NCBI GenBank assembly: GCA_030550025.1
Contig: JAUQQC010000002.1
Span: forward strand, 68,356 to 132,355
Direction: 5' to 3'
Source of the DNA: Acidobacteriota bacterium
Lineage (GTDB): Bacteria; Acidobacteriota; Blastocatellia; HR10
Length of the DNA stretch: 64,000 nt
Of the stretch, positions 52,782 through 61,011 are shown in pieces. Position numbers and translations under genes: made by a program. Position 1 is the stretch's first letter. Each line of letters begins with the position of its first letter. Below the pieces are notes generated by a model. The model saw nothing but the letters and a program-made list of their open reading frames with translations. It searched no databases and was not told the origin of the DNA.

Positions 52782-53555
52782 ATGCCGAGGATCCTCATCA
52801 CGAACGACGACGGGATTCATTCGGAGGGGATTCGACAGTTAGAGGAGAAACTGCGGACGGTGGGCGAGGTCATCGTCGTCGCCCCTTCGCATGAGATGAG
52901 CGCCGCTTCGCATGCCTTGACGCTCGGGCGTCCGTTGCGCATTGATCGCATTGACGATCGCCACTTCGCCGTGGATGGGACGCCCGCCGACTGCGTGACG
53001 CTCGCCATGTGCACGGTCTTGCGCGAGGCTCCGCCAGATATCATCGTCTCCGGGATCAATCACGGAGGGAACCTCGGCGACGATGTGCTCTATTCGGGGA
53101 CGGTCGCGGGAGCCATGGAGGCGCTCGTCTACGGCCTGCCCGGTGTGGCCATCTCCCAGGTGGGGCGCGGCGAGGTGGATTTCGAGCCCGCGGCGCACTT
53201 CGCCGCGCTGCTGGTGCGCCGAGTCTTAGCCGAAGGGCTGCCCGAGCGCACAGTCTTGAATGTGAACGTCCCGCGCGGGCCGATTCGCGGCGTGCGCCTC
53301 ACCCATCAAGGCACGCGCGTCGCGCGCATTCGTATCCACGAGGGCGTAGATCCGCGCGGACGCCGGTATTACTGGATCGGCGAAGAGCACGCCGAATGGA
53401 ATCATGAGGAGATGAGCGACTACGAGGCCATTCGAGAGGGGTACATTTCGATCACCCCGCTACACAATAACCTGACGAACTTTCGCGCCCTGGAGGAATT
53501 GCGCTCCTGGGCTGCGCTCGCCGATGAACGCGCTCTCCCCGAACCGAAACGGTGA
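52782..53555 (+). CDS. surE: 5'-nucleotidase SurE
   Basis: A protein of 257 residues, the normal family length. The metal site is formed by the N-terminal ITNDDG, a serine in HEMSAASHA and the asparagine of SGINHGGNLGDD, all present. The TGTV-like region reads LYSGTVAGAMEA. SurE dephosphorylates nucleoside monophosphates and polyphosphate under stress. Its end overlaps the pcm start by 32 bp, the surE-pcm arrangement also known from E. coli, where both aid survival of stationary phase and heat. Confidence 0.96.
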   Translation: MPRILITNDDGIHSEGIRQLEEKLRTVGEVIVVAPSHEMSAASHALTLGRPLRIDRIDDRHFAVDGTPADCVTLAMCTVLREAPPDIIVSGINHGGNLGDDVLYSGTVAGAMEALVYGLPGVAISQVGRGEVDFEPAAHFAALLVRRVLAEGLPERTVLNVNVPRGPIRGVRLTHQGTRVARIRIHEGVDPRGRRYYWIGEEHAEWNHEEMSDYEAIREGYISITPLHNNLTNFRALEELRSWAALADERALPEPKR

Positions 53556-54192
53556 TCCCTACGCCCGCGCGCGACATCGCATGGTGGAACGGCTGCGGGA
53601 GAAGGGGATTCGTGATCCGCGCGTCCTGGAAGCGATGGAATATGTCCCCCGACACCTCTTTGTGGAGGAGGCCTTCTGGCCTCGGGCGTATGAGGATCAT
53701 CCGTTGCCCATCGGCTACGGGCAGACGATCTCGCAACCGTACATGGTGGCGCGAATGACCGAGCTGCTGGAGGTCAAGCCGGGAGAGCGCGTGCTAGAGA
53801 TCGGCGCGGGCTCTGGCTATCAGACGGCGATCCTCGCCGTCTTAGGGGCGCAGGTCTATGCCGTCGAGCGCATCCCGGAATTGGCCGCGCGCGCGCAAGC
53901 GCGACTGGAGGCGCTCGGGATCACCAACGTCGTGATTCGCGCCTTCGATGGCACGTTGGGATGGGCGGAGATGGCTCCCTTCGATGGGATCCTCGTCGCC
54001 GCGGCAAGCCCCACCGTCCCGCAGCCGTATCTTGAGCAGCTCGCCCTCGGAGGACGCCTCGTCATGCCGATCGGCGATGAGACGTATCAACAACTCATGC
54101 GCTTGATCAAAGGGGAACGAGAGAACCGTGTGGAATGGCATGGTGGGTGCGTGTTCGTCAAGCTCATCGGACGATACGGGTGGACGGAATGA
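53524..54192 (+). CDS. pcm: Protein-L-isoaspartate O-methyltransferase
   Basis: A protein of 222 residues with the SAM-binding motif VLEIGAGSGYQTAIL (about 87-101) and the family substrate region IGYGQTISQPYMVARMTELL (about 61-80). It methylates damaged isoaspartyl residues so they can revert to aspartate. The start at ATG 53524 lies inside surE, out of frame, and no better ribosome site was found downstream. Its stop overlaps the next start as ATGA. Such repair is of special value at high temperature. Confidence 0.95.
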   Translation: MNALSPNRNGDPYARARHRMVERLREKGIRDPRVLEAMEYVPRHLFVEEAFWPRAYEDHPLPIGYGQTISQPYMVARMTELLEVKPGERVLEIGAGSGYQTAILAVLGAQVYAVERIPELAARAQARLEALGITNVVIRAFDGTLGWAEMAPFDGILVAAASPTVPQPYLEQLALGGRLVMPIGDETYQQLMRLIKGERENRVEWHGGCVFVKLIGRYGWTE

Positions 54193-54902
54193 ACGATTCG
54201 GAGAAGAGGCGGACCTCGGAGGAGCGCGCGGCGTCCGTTCCCGGCGTCGAGGAGGCGCGCCTCACCAGAGGTCTCCCTTTCGTTCGCCTTCCGAGGCTTG
54301 TCGTGGCGCGCTTGCGCGCGGGAATGCGTCGGCTTTATGACTGGACGTTACGGTGGGCGCGGACGCCGCAGGCCATGCTCGCTCTCTTTCTGGTCGCGTT
54401 CGCCGAATCCTCCTTCTTCCCAATCCCTCCGGACGCGCTCTTGATCGCAATGGTCGTGGCGACGCCGCGCCGATTCCTTCGCTATGCGACCGTGTGCACG
54501 CTCGGCTCGGTGCTTGGCGGGGCGTTCGGATATCTTATCGGCTATGCCTTCATGGAAGCGCTCGGCTGGCGCATCATTGACCTCTATAACGCGCGCGCGC
54601 TGTGGACGGAGTTCCAAGCGAAGTATCGGGCCTATGGACTCCTCTTTCTCGCCACGGCGGCCTTCACGCCGATCCCGTATAAGGTCGCGACGATCGCCTC
54701 CGGAGCGACGCGATTGGATTTCCTCGCCTTCGTACTCGTCTCCTCGCTGGGACGGGGGGCGCGCTTCTTCTTGGTCGCCGGGCTGCTGCGCCTTTTCGGG
54801 GAGCCGATCCGGGCGTTCATCGAGCGATATTTCGACCTGCTCTCGCTCCTTTTCGTGCTGCTGCTGGTTGCGGGGTTTCTCGTCCTCGGGTACCTGCGGT
54901 GA
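54189..54902 (+). CDS. VTT/DedA (YqaA-like) membrane protein
   Basis: A protein of 237 residues from ATG 54189, which overlaps the pcm stop. After about 45 basic cytoplasmic residues come four or five membrane segments. They include the re-entrant family motifs FAESSFFPIPPDALLIAM (about 72-89) and the second half-site FTPIPYKVATIASGATRLDFLAF. The VTT/DedA family has roles in lipid scrambling or flipping and in membrane homeostasis. The gene appears to be co-translated with pcm and surE. It is convergent with the GNAT gene, 18 bp away. Confidence 0.88.
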   Translation: MNDSEKRRTSEERAASVPGVEEARLTRGLPFVRLPRLVVARLRAGMRRLYDWTLRWARTPQAMLALFLVAFAESSFFPIPPDALLIAMVVATPRRFLRYATVCTLGSVLGGAFGYLIGYAFMEALGWRIIDLYNARALWTEFQAKYRAYGLLFLATAAFTPIPYKVATIASGATRLDFLAFVLVSSLGRGARFFLVAGLLRLFGEPIRAFIERYFDLLSLLFVLLLVAGFLVLGYLR

Positions 54903-54920
54903 CCGGTCGCGCGCCGATCC

Positions 54921-55412
54921 TCACGGACGTGCTCTCGTCGTTTCGAGGGCTTTCATCATGCGAAAGGCGTCCTTCTCGCCCAGATAATACCCCCTCACCC
55001 GCCCGAGCACCACATAGCCGTGCTTCGTGTAGAAGCGAATCGCGCGGACGTTGTCCACAGCCGTTTCCAGTACGATGGCGCGAGCACCCGCTTGGCGCAG
55101 TCGTCGTTCCGCCTCTTGAAGGAGGAGGCTCCCGATACCTCGCCCTTGCCAATCGGGGAGCACGTCTATGGTCACGAGATGTCCGACGCGAACGCTCGTG
55201 CGCTCTGAGGGGAGGCGTCCGATCTCCAGGCGCGCGATGAGGAAGCCCACGATCTCGCGCTGTGGTCCTTCGGCGACGATCGTGAAGGCGCGACGATCTC
55301 CGAGGTACAGGCGCATCTCTTCGGTCGTATAGGCGATGCCCGGTGGGAAACAGAGTCGGTCGATCTCACAGAGGCGAACGAAATCTTCCGGGCGATAGTC
55401 GCGTAGGATCAT
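54921..55412 (-). CDS. GNAT family N-acetyltransferase (RimI-like)
   Basis: A protein of 163 residues from ATG 55412; longer frames reach back into the upstream gene and are rejected. It has the acetyl-CoA-binding motif VLPDWQGRGIGSLLLQEAERR (with QGRGIG) and the end pattern NVRAIRFYTKHGYVVLGRVRGYY, both typical of RimI-like enzymes that acetylate protein N-termini. Its true substrate is unknown. The ATG overlaps the stop of the NadD-like gene as ATGA, so both proteins are made from one message. Confidence 0.88.
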   Translation of the reverse strand: MILRDYRPEDFVRLCEIDRLCFPPGIAYTTEEMRLYLGDRRAFTIVAEGPQREIVGFLIARLEIGRLPSERTSVRVGHLVTIDVLPDWQGRGIGSLLLQEAERRLRQAGARAIVLETAVDNVRAIRFYTKHGYVVLGRVRGYYLGEKDAFRMMKALETTRARP

Positions 55413-56173
55413 CGGTAAAGTCCAGTCGCCCGAATGTACGCTTCGACCGATTCGGGAACGAGCGCGGCGATGGATTCGCCCATTCGGATTCGCCGCCGCA
55501 CTTCCGTCGCCGAGATGGCCTTCACGTCCTCGGGCAACTCCAGGCAAGCGATGCGCGAGCGGAAGCGCGCGGTCTCTTCATCCAAGAGCTGTTCCAAGGC
55601 GGAGCACGCGAACTGGCCTCGGGCGGCGACGATCATTCGGCTCGCCGAGAAGAGGTCTTCCAACACCTCCACTCGGTCGCGATAGGGGGTGTAATAGCGG
55701 CCCAGATAACGCCCTTCGCGATCGAGAAGGCGTTCGAAGGTGTCCGAACCGACGAGGAAGACGATCTCCGACGTCGCGTACTCGCGCCGCAGCGGCAGGA
55801 GCAGATCGGCGAAGAAGGGATGACTGGCTACGCCGATAGCGATCGTCGGATCGGTCTCGAACGCCACAAGAAGCATCGCCGCGCGATCTTCGAGCGGCGC
55901 CTCATACACTCGCTTGTCGGCATTGGTGAGACCGGGAACAAGGGCGATCGCCTCGAGATGGAAGTGTTCGCGCGCGCGCACGATGATCTCGACATGGGCG
56001 CGGGTGAGCGGATTGAACGAGGCGGGGAAGACGCCCAAACAGATCGGTGGCCGCTCCAAGCGACGAATCCAGGCGATCGTCGGCGCATCCGTCGGCGAGA
56101 GCGCGGCGATGGCGTGGCGGATGCGTGCCTTCAGCGCTTCGATCTCGGGCGCGCGCCCATTCGCCTTCGACAT
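55409..56173 (-). CDS. NadD-like nicotinamide/nicotinate nucleotide adenylyltransferase family protein
   Basis: A protein of 254 residues from ATG 56173. The nucleotidyltransferase fold has an N-terminal motif GVFPASFNPLTRAHVEI, where bacterial NadD normally shows GxFDPxHxGH; this reads TRAH, so the first His is Thr, as in the eukaryotic-like T/HxGH subset, and the Gly is Ala. The second motif ISATEVRRRI is the ISxTxxR element. The first 45 residues are extra. It may make NaAD or NAD, or act on another nucleotide. No other NAD gene is nearby. A TATAAT lies nine bases before the ATG, suggesting a leaderless message. Confidence 0.8.
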   Translation of the reverse strand: MSKANGRAPEIEALKARIRHAIAALSPTDAPTIAWIRRLERPPICLGVFPASFNPLTRAHVEIIVRAREHFHLEAIALVPGLTNADKRVYEAPLEDRAAMLLVAFETDPTIAIGVASHPFFADLLLPLRREYATSEIVFLVGSDTFERLLDREGRYLGRYYTPYRDRVEVLEDLFSASRMIVAARGQFACSALEQLLDEETARFRSRIACLELPEDVKAISATEVRRRIRMGESIAALVPESVEAYIRATGLYR

Positions 56174-56182
56174 CCCCACGGA

Positions 56183-56188
56183 ATTATA
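56183..56188 (-). promoter_or_regulatory. -10 element directly before the NadD-like gene
   Basis: The minus strand has a perfect TATAAT separated from ATG 56173 by nine bases. Transcription starting at the normal distance would begin within about three bases of the start codon. No clear -35 was found. Confidence 0.45.
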
Positions 56189-56281
56189 TCACGACCCGTC
56201 GCTGGGATCTCCTCCCGGGTCGCGTTCGCGAAGCGAAATTCGGAAGGCGTGACTCGATCCCCGCTTCGGACAGACGGACGC

Positions 56282-56767
56282 TCACGAACGGGTCGCTTTC
56301 CGGGGGGATTTCGCCTTCCTCCGCACCAGGCGCTTGAGTTCGGCCATGAATTCGGAGACGTCCTGGAACTCCAAGTACACGGATGCGAAGCGCACGTAGG
56401 CGACCTTATCCAGCTCCTTGAGCCGCCGCATGATCAGCTCCCCGATCTTCTGCGTCGGACGCTCTCGGTCCGGAGAGGTGCGGACGTACGATTCGACGGC
56501 GTCCACGATGGCTTCGATCTTGGCCATCGGGATGGGCCGTTTCTCGCAGGCCTTGAGGATCCCCGCGAGGACCTTTTGACGGTCGAAGGGTTCCCGCCGT
56601 CCATCTTTTTTGATGACCATGTAGGGGATCTCATCAATGCGTTCATAACTGGTGAAGCGGCGGCCGCACTTGAGGCATTCGCGTCGGCGCCGAATCGAGT
56701 CGCCCTCGCGCGATTCCCGCGAGTCCACCACGCGGTCTTCAAGGTGTCCGCAAAATGGGCACTTCAT
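56282..56767 (-). CDS. nrdR: Transcriptional repressor NrdR
   Basis: A protein of 161 residues from ATG 56767. The N-terminal zinc ribbon has C3, C6, C31 and C34 ([31 protein letters not shown]). An ATP-cone domain follows (about 49-140, [20 protein letters not shown]). With ATP or dATP bound it represses ribonucleotide-reductase genes through NrdR boxes. A basic tail ([13 protein letters not shown]) is a little longer than usual. No nrd gene or NrdR box was noticed in the window. Eight residues encoded upstream are excluded because the zinc ribbon normally starts at this Met. Confidence 0.95.
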   Translation of the reverse strand: MKCPFCGHLEDRVVDSRESREGDSIRRRRECLKCGRRFTSYERIDEIPYMVIKKDGRREPFDRQKVLAGILKACEKRPIPMAKIEAIVDAVESYVRTSPDRERPTQKIGELIMRRLKELDKVAYVRFASVYLEFQDVSEFMAELKRLVRRKAKSPRKATRS

Positions 56768-56777
56768 ATGCCGTTTC

Positions 56778-57845
56778 TCAGCATCGGCCAAGGCCGGTCG
56801 TTCGGGCGCTCATGCCCCTTTCGGTTTCACACACAGGCGGCTCAGCGAGCGTCACTTCGGCCAGGGCCAACTCGCGCAGGGTCGCCCACGAGAATCCTCC
56901 GCGTCGGAGGAACCATGGGCTCACCAAGAGAGCCGGTCCGAAGCTCACCGCGTGCAGGATCAACGCCATGCTCGCCGCCGTATTCCGCTCGATCCCGAGC
57001 CACATCAATCCCAGCTGCGTCGTCGTGTGGAACGCTCCGGCGGACCCTCCAGGGGTCGGCACCAGAGAGCCCACCATCGCGAAGCCGATGACAAATATGA
57101 CGGAAGCGACTGTCAAGCGCAAGTCGAAAGCCCGTGCGACCAACCAGAAGCTCGTCGCCACAAGCCCCCACGTCGCAAGCGTATAGGCCACTGCGCGGGC
57201 CAATGCCCGAACGTCATGCAGAACTGAAAGACCATCCGCCAAATGGCGGAGGAAATTGAGGAGGGGGCGACGGAGTCTCTCCGGAATCCCGCCAGAGCGC
57301 CGTCCCAGCACATTCAGAACCCCATTGGCTCGAAAGCGAAAGACCGAAAGGCCAATCACGCTCAAGACCGAGAGCAAAAGAGCGGCCTCCCCAACGGGCT
57401 TGAGTGTCGAAAACGGCTCGCGCGAGCCGCTGGAGATGAAAAAGAGGCTCACAGCGAACGCGGCGGCTACTGTGATCATGTCGCAGATGCGTTCGATGAG
57501 GATTGTCGCGAAGGTGGCACTTGGACGGATCCGCTCGCGCAGGCTGAGGACCAATGGGCGCGTCGCCTCCCCGATGCGTCCCAGCGCGAAGATCGTGGAG
57601 AAGCCGATCACGGTCGCGGCCAGGGTGTTCCCCAAGGTGGGCGATCCCACAGCGGCTAAAAAGACCCGCCATCGAAGCGCTCGCGTCAGGTAGGTCATCA
57701 GGATCGGGACAATAGCCAGAAGGACCAGGGCTACGTGCATACGCCGCAGGCTCTCCTCGACCAGGGGCCAGTCGAGCCGATACCAGAAGGCGCCGAGAAG
57801 CCCCGCGGCCACAAGTAACCAGAATATGAATCCCTTTCGGCGCAT
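56778..57845 (-). CDS. UPF0104/lysylphosphatidylglycerol-synthase-TM-like membrane protein
   Basis: A protein of 355 residues from ATG 57845, with the frame open to 57905. About eight hydrophobic helices cover the length. Family signatures include [15 protein letters not shown] near the N-terminus, [26 protein letters not shown] and, late, [22 protein letters not shown]. The family includes the flippase part of MprF and AglD-like proteins, which move lipid-linked molecules. No synthetase domain is attached. The promoter for ATG 57845 may be TTGACC-N18-TAGCCT on the minus strand upstream, divergent from the IHF promoter. It precedes nrdR by ten bases. Confidence 0.85.
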   Translation of the reverse strand: MRRKGFIFWLLVAAGLLGAFWYRLDWPLVEESLRRMHVALVLLAIVPILMTYLTRALRWRVFLAAVGSPTLGNTLAATVIGFSTIFALGRIGEATRPLVLSLRERIRPSATFATILIERICDMITVAAAFAVSLFFISSGSREPFSTLKPVGEAALLLSVLSVIGLSVFRFRANGVLNVLGRRSGGIPERLRRPLLNFLRHLADGLSVLHDVRALARAVAYTLATWGLVATSFWLVARAFDLRLTVASVIFVIGFAMVGSLVPTPGGSAGAFHTTTQLGLMWLGIERNTAASMALILHAVSFGPALLVSPWFLRRGGFSWATLRELALAEVTLAEPPVCETERGMSARTTGLGRC

Positions 57846-57935
57846 CCCGTAGCCTGGGGCTAAGGCTATCGGAAGCCCCAACGTGGGGTCAAGTGCGATT
57901 CCCAAGTCGAACTCCGGTCTTCTCCGGGCAGATCA

Positions 57936-57964
57936 TTGACAGGCCACCGGGAAAGCCGTAAGAT
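57936..57964 (+). promoter_or_regulatory. Promoter of the IHF-MerR operon
   Basis: A perfect TTGACA (57936-57941), 17 bp, and TAAGAT (57959-57964). The transcript begins about 20 bases before ATG 57990. Confidence 0.7.
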
Positions 57965-57989
57965 AGTGCCGACGTGAGGGCGAGCGACG

Positions 57990-58247
57990 ATGACGAAAGC
58001 CGACATCGCACGAGCGATCTATAATCGGCATGGTGGACTTTCGACGCGGGAAGCGACGGCTCTTGTGGACCTGATTCTAGAGATCATTAAAAGCCGGCTG
58101 GCTCAAGGATATAAAGTCTGCCTGGGACGCGTGGGGGTGATGGAGGTCGTCGAGCGCACATCGCGTCGAGGACGCCCGCCATCGGGCGGGAGGAAACCGA
58201 CCACGCGCGTCCTGATCTTTCGACCCGCTCGAGCGCTGCGAGCGTGA
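57990..58247 (+). CDS. IHF/HU-like DNA-binding protein
   Basis: A protein of 85 residues with the DNABII fold: MTKADIARAIYNRHGGLSTREATALVDLILEII in two helices, then GRVGVMEVVERTSRRGRPPSGGRKPTTRVLIF with a shortened arm in which the usual RNP motif reads PPSGGRKP. It bends DNA. The order with a downstream MerR gene and a tRNA-Pro matches the ihfA-merR-tRNA-Pro neighbourhood of many Proteobacteria and relatives, so it may be the IHF-alpha counterpart. No beta subunit is encoded in the window; the tailed HU at 13445 is the only other member. Confidence 0.9.
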   Translation: MTKADIARAIYNRHGGLSTREATALVDLILEIIKSRLAQGYKVCLGRVGVMEVVERTSRRGRPPSGGRKPTTRVLIFRPARALRA

Positions 58248-58292
58248 AGTTGAGCATTCGATGGCAGGAGGCCTTGGGGGAGGAAAAAGCGT

Positions 58293-58718
58293 ATGCAGCC
58301 GGTGAAGGCCATCCCAGATAAGCTCTATTTCAAGATCGGCGAGGTCTGCCAGATCACCGGTGTTCAACCCCATGTCTTGCGCTATTGGGAGACGGAGTTC
58401 CCGCAACTGGCTCCGGAGAAGAATCGTGCCGGGCAGCGCGTTTACAAGCGGCGCGATATCGAGCTGATCCTGCGGATCAAGAAGCTGCTCTACGAGGACA
58501 AGTTCACGATCGCCGGCGCGCGAAAGCGCTTGGCCGCCGAATCGCGGTTCAAGCTCTTATCCTCGGAGGCTTCGCCGGAAGCGACGGAGGGCACAGGGGA
58601 AGGCCCAACGCCACCGGTCTCTCCGAGAGTTTACCAGGTCCTTCGCGACGTCAAGCGCGGACTGGAAGAGCTGTTGGCAATGCTGAACCAAAGTGATATA
58701 ATCACCCCTTCGAAGTGA
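58293..58718 (+). CDS. MerR family transcriptional regulator
   Basis: A protein of 141 residues. The N-terminal winged helix reads YFKIGEVCQITGVQPHVLRYWETEFPQLAPEKNRAGQRVYKRRDIELILRIKKLLYEDKFTI in family pattern (about 12-75), followed by a short helical C-terminus with no obvious ligand-binding part. This small IHF-linked MerR type has no known inducer. The 3' end of the gene carries the promoter of tRNA-Pro. It begins 45 bp after the IHF gene and is probably in the same message. Confidence 0.92.
   Translation: MQPVKAIPDKLYFKIGEVCQITGVQPHVLRYWETEFPQLAPEKNRAGQRVYKRRDIELILRIKKLLYEDKFTIAGARKRLAAESRFKLLSSEASPEATEGTGEGPTPPVSPRVYQVLRDVKRGLEELLAMLNQSDIITPSK
58674..58702 (+). promoter_or_regulatory. 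tRNA-Pro promoter inside the merR coding sequence
   Basis: TTGGCA (58674-58679), 17 bp, and a perfect TATAAT (58697-58702). All of it lies in the last 15 codons of merR. The transcript should start near 58709, about 47 bases before the tRNA. Confidence 0.75.
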
Positions 58719-58755
58719 GGGATTTGCGAGGACTCGCCTGAAAGAGGATTGAAAT

Positions 58756-58833
58756 CGGGACGTGGCGCAGCCTGGTTAGCGCGCTTGCTTGGGGTGCAAG
58801 AGGTCGCCGGTTCAAATCCGGCCGTCCCGACCA
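58756..58833 (+). tRNA. tRNA-Pro (anticodon GGG)
   Basis: The acceptor arms CGGGACG (58756-58762) and CGTCCCG (58823-58829) pair completely. The D arm has GCGC...GCGC with the GG of the loop. The anticodon arm is CTTGC-TTGGGGT-GCAAG, giving anticodon GGG for CCC (and CCU) codons. The T arm is GCCGG-TTCAAAT-CCGGC. The discriminator is A and the 3' CCA is encoded (58831-58833). Confidence 0.97.
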
Positions 58834-58855
58834 GCTTTTCCGTTTTCTGCTCCTG

Positions 58856-59992
58856 TTATTCCCGTGTGACGAATTCCCGATCTAGAGCTTCCAGCGTCTC
58901 CACGATCCCCGTATAGGCCAGCTCCGTGTGCGACGCCATCGTCGGCCCGATGAACCCTTGGCGGCGCCATTCGTCGGCCTTGGCCTGGACTTTCAATCGC
59001 GTCTGGTCCCATGCGGGTCCGCCAAACATATCCACGCACTCCTCGGCGAAGCGCCCCTGGGCATCCATGGAGAAGGCCAGGCAAGAAACGATCGGCAAAC
59101 AGAACGCCCCCGTCACCGGCGTGTTGATGGGAACGGGCATGATCGGCATCACGTGCGATCCGCGAGCGTCACCGGCGACGAAGTGTCCCAACAAAAAGGG
59201 TTCGACGATCTCCTCGGGAGCTGGGAAGATACCTTGCGTTCGGACGATCGCCACCGGATCGTCCTTACCCGTATAGCGGCCGGCGATATTGTGCAGACGC
59301 GTGGCCGAGACGGCGACGATCTGCTCATCGGGCTTATAGCGCGAGTGGATTGCCTCGACGGCGAACCGATCCGGATTTTGCAGAAGCGCTGCGACGTCCC
59401 AGATGCGCTCGGGGACATCGAGTCGAATGATCCGATCTTTGTCCTTGGCATCCATGTCAATGATGGTGAAGGTGAAGCCCCGATGCATCTTCGGGTTGAG
59501 GAGCAACCCGCCGTTGTGCATGGGATCGCAGAAGGCAGCATAGAGAGGATAGTTGTACGCGCCCGGACTGCATTTGTCGGCGGCGAACACGAGGAAGGCC
59601 TCCGCGGGCCGATCCTTGCTCTGGGGATCGCGCTCGAATTCGATCTCCGCGACGGCCGGACCCGCGCCGCGGATGTTCCCCGAGGGCGCGTCCACCAAGA
59701 GGTCTTGTCCGGCGCCATACAGCCCCTGCTTTCGGGCGACTTCGGTCGCCGCCAGGAAGCATTCCCAAGCGAAGCGATGCACGGCCGGCGCCCCTACCCC
59801 ATGCGTGTGGCTCATGATGAGCGCGATGTCATCGCCCGTGAATGTGACGAGCCCATCAAGAAGCAGCCCCTTGGATCCGGAACACGCCGCTTTCATCTCC
59901 TCCCGAACGACGTGAAGCATGCGTTCGGAGGGACGCGTGTGTCCACCAATGGAACCCACGTCGGCTTTGATGACGGAAAGCGTGACCTTCAT
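58856..59992 (-). CDS. Fructose-1,6-bisphosphate aldolase/phosphatase (archaeal type)
   Basis: A protein of 378 residues from ATG 59992, after AGGAGGGAGG. It matches the bifunctional archaeal FBPA/P family from end to end. Metal ligands D11, H18, D54 and D55 are in MKVTLSVIKADVGSIGGH and GDDIALIMSHTHG. The catalytic tyrosine and Schiff-base lysine are in RYTGKDDP, near residue 243. One protein condenses triose phosphates and then dephosphorylates the product, giving one-way gluconeogenesis. The family is typical of archaea and deep-branching thermophilic bacteria. It has its own promoter and is separate from the purF group. Confidence 0.95.
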   Translation of the reverse strand: MKVTLSVIKADVGSIGGHTRPSERMLHVVREEMKAACSGSKGLLLDGLVTFTGDDIALIMSHTHGVGAPAVHRFAWECFLAATEVARKQGLYGAGQDLLVDAPSGNIRGAGPAVAEIEFERDPQSKDRPAEAFLVFAADKCSPGAYNYPLYAAFCDPMHNGGLLLNPKMHRGFTFTIIDMDAKDKDRIIRLDVPERIWDVAALLQNPDRFAVEAIHSRYKPDEQIVAVSATRLHNIAGRYTGKDDPVAIVRTQGIFPAPEEIVEPFLLGHFVAGDARGSHVMPIMPVPINTPVTGAFCLPIVSCLAFSMDAQGRFAEECVDMFGGPAWDQTRLKVQAKADEWRRQGFIGPTMASHTELAYTGIVETLEALDREFVTRE

Positions 59993-60057
59993 GGCTGTCC
60001 TCCCTCCTGAAGAAAATTCATCGCCCGATCTCCCGACCATCCCGGATTGGAAGGCCT

Positions 60058-60086
60058 ATTATACCACTTGGGGGCGCCGCCCAGAA
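60058..60086 (-). promoter_or_regulatory. Promoter of the FBP aldolase/phosphatase gene
   Basis: The minus strand has a perfect TATAAT (60058-60063). The hexamer 17 bp upstream, TTCTGG (60081-60086), is a weak -35. It lies just past the upstream gene's stop codon. Confidence 0.5.
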
Positions 60087-60095
60087 AATGCGCGC

Positions 60096-60794
60096 TCACC
60101 CCCGAAGCGAGAGCGGGGTGAATCGCGTCTTGTGATCGTAGACGTCCAGGCCCTCTTCCCGTTTCAAAAACGCCACGATCGCATAGGTCGCTGGTGTCGC
60201 CACGGCTTCATAGAGCGACTTCGCGAGCCATTGCGTGAGAAAGGCACGAAGAAGCGCAACGGTCGGGATCGTCCCGGCGAAGGCGAGCGTCAGAAACAGC
60301 AGCGAATCCACGGCTTGGCCGACGAGCGTGGAACCGATCGTGCGCATCCAGAGCCAGCGTCCGCGAGTGAGGAGCTTCAGGCGGGCGAGCACATAGGCAT
60401 TCGTGAATTCGCCGAAGAGATAGGCCAGGAACGAGGCGATGAGAAGGCGCGGCGTATATCCGAGGATGCGTTCATACGCCGCTTGTCCATCCCAGAAGGG
60501 CGCCGGCGGCAGGACTTGGCCGATCCAGATGGCCACGACTGTGAGCAGGTTGCAGAAGAAGCCAAGCCAGATGACGCGCCGCGCCTGGGCGTAACCGTAC
60601 ACCTCCGTGAGGACATCGCCGAAGATGTAGCTAATCGGGAAGATGACGATCCCAGCCGGGACGACCCATCCATGAAGTTCCACGAGTTTGACGCCGGTGA
60701 TGTTCGCGGTGATCAAGCACGTGATGAATCCGGCGGTCACCAGCACGAACCAGATCGAGTATCCGCCCGCATCAGAGTTCGAACCGCTTCTCAT
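60096..60794 (-). CDS. yhhQ: Queuosine precursor transporter (QPTR/YhhQ family)
   Basis: A protein of 232 residues with about six membrane helices. The family marks are TANITGVKLVELHGWVVPAGIVIFPISYIFGDVLTEVYGY near the N-terminus and, later, GRWLWMRTIGSTLVGQAVDSLLFL. It imports preQ0 or preQ1 for tRNA queuosine. No queuosine-biosynthesis gene is nearby, which fits a salvage route. The start (60794) overlaps the DUF3006 gene end by 23 bp, so translation is likely coupled. Confidence 0.93.
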   Translation of the reverse strand: MRSGSNSDAGGYSIWFVLVTAGFITCLITANITGVKLVELHGWVVPAGIVIFPISYIFGDVLTEVYGYAQARRVIWLGFFCNLLTVVAIWIGQVLPPAPFWDGQAAYERILGYTPRLLIASFLAYLFGEFTNAYVLARLKLLTRGRWLWMRTIGSTLVGQAVDSLLFLTLAFAGTIPTVALLRAFLTQWLAKSLYEAVATPATYAIVAFLKREEGLDVYDHKTRFTPLSLRG

Positions 60795-61011
60795 CCGGCT
60801 GTCCTCGGGTCAGCTCGCGCAGCAACTCTTCCGCGCGCCGTCGTTCTCGCTCGCGACTCTCTCGATCCAGCTCGAAGCGCACGCGAAGATGATCTCCGGC
60901 GACCACGTCCGGCGGCAGATACCGAAGCGGGATATCGAAACGGACGCGATCGTCCTCGTACAGGTAGCACACGGCGATCTCCTCTTCGATGCGATCCACG
61001 ACGAGCCTCAT
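60772..61011 (-). CDS. DUF3006 domain protein
   Basis: A protein of 79 residues that matches DUF3006: the opening strand MRLVVDRIEEEIAVCYLYEDDRVRFDIPLRYLP, then GDHLRVRFELD and a charged helix. The function is unknown. The family is often found beside ComEC/Rec2-type metallo-beta-lactamase hydrolases, as here, where the ATG overlaps the stop of that gene as ATGA. Confidence 0.85.
   Translation of the reverse strand: MRLVVDRIEEEIAVCYLYEDDRVRFDIPLRYLPPDVVAGDHLRVRFELDRESRERERRRAEELLRELTRGQPDEKRFEL

Noticed and set aside
55343-57091. Plus-strand open frame of 582 codons opposite four minus-strand genes
   Set aside because: It spans NadD-like, NrdR and other real genes and their junctions; no domain.
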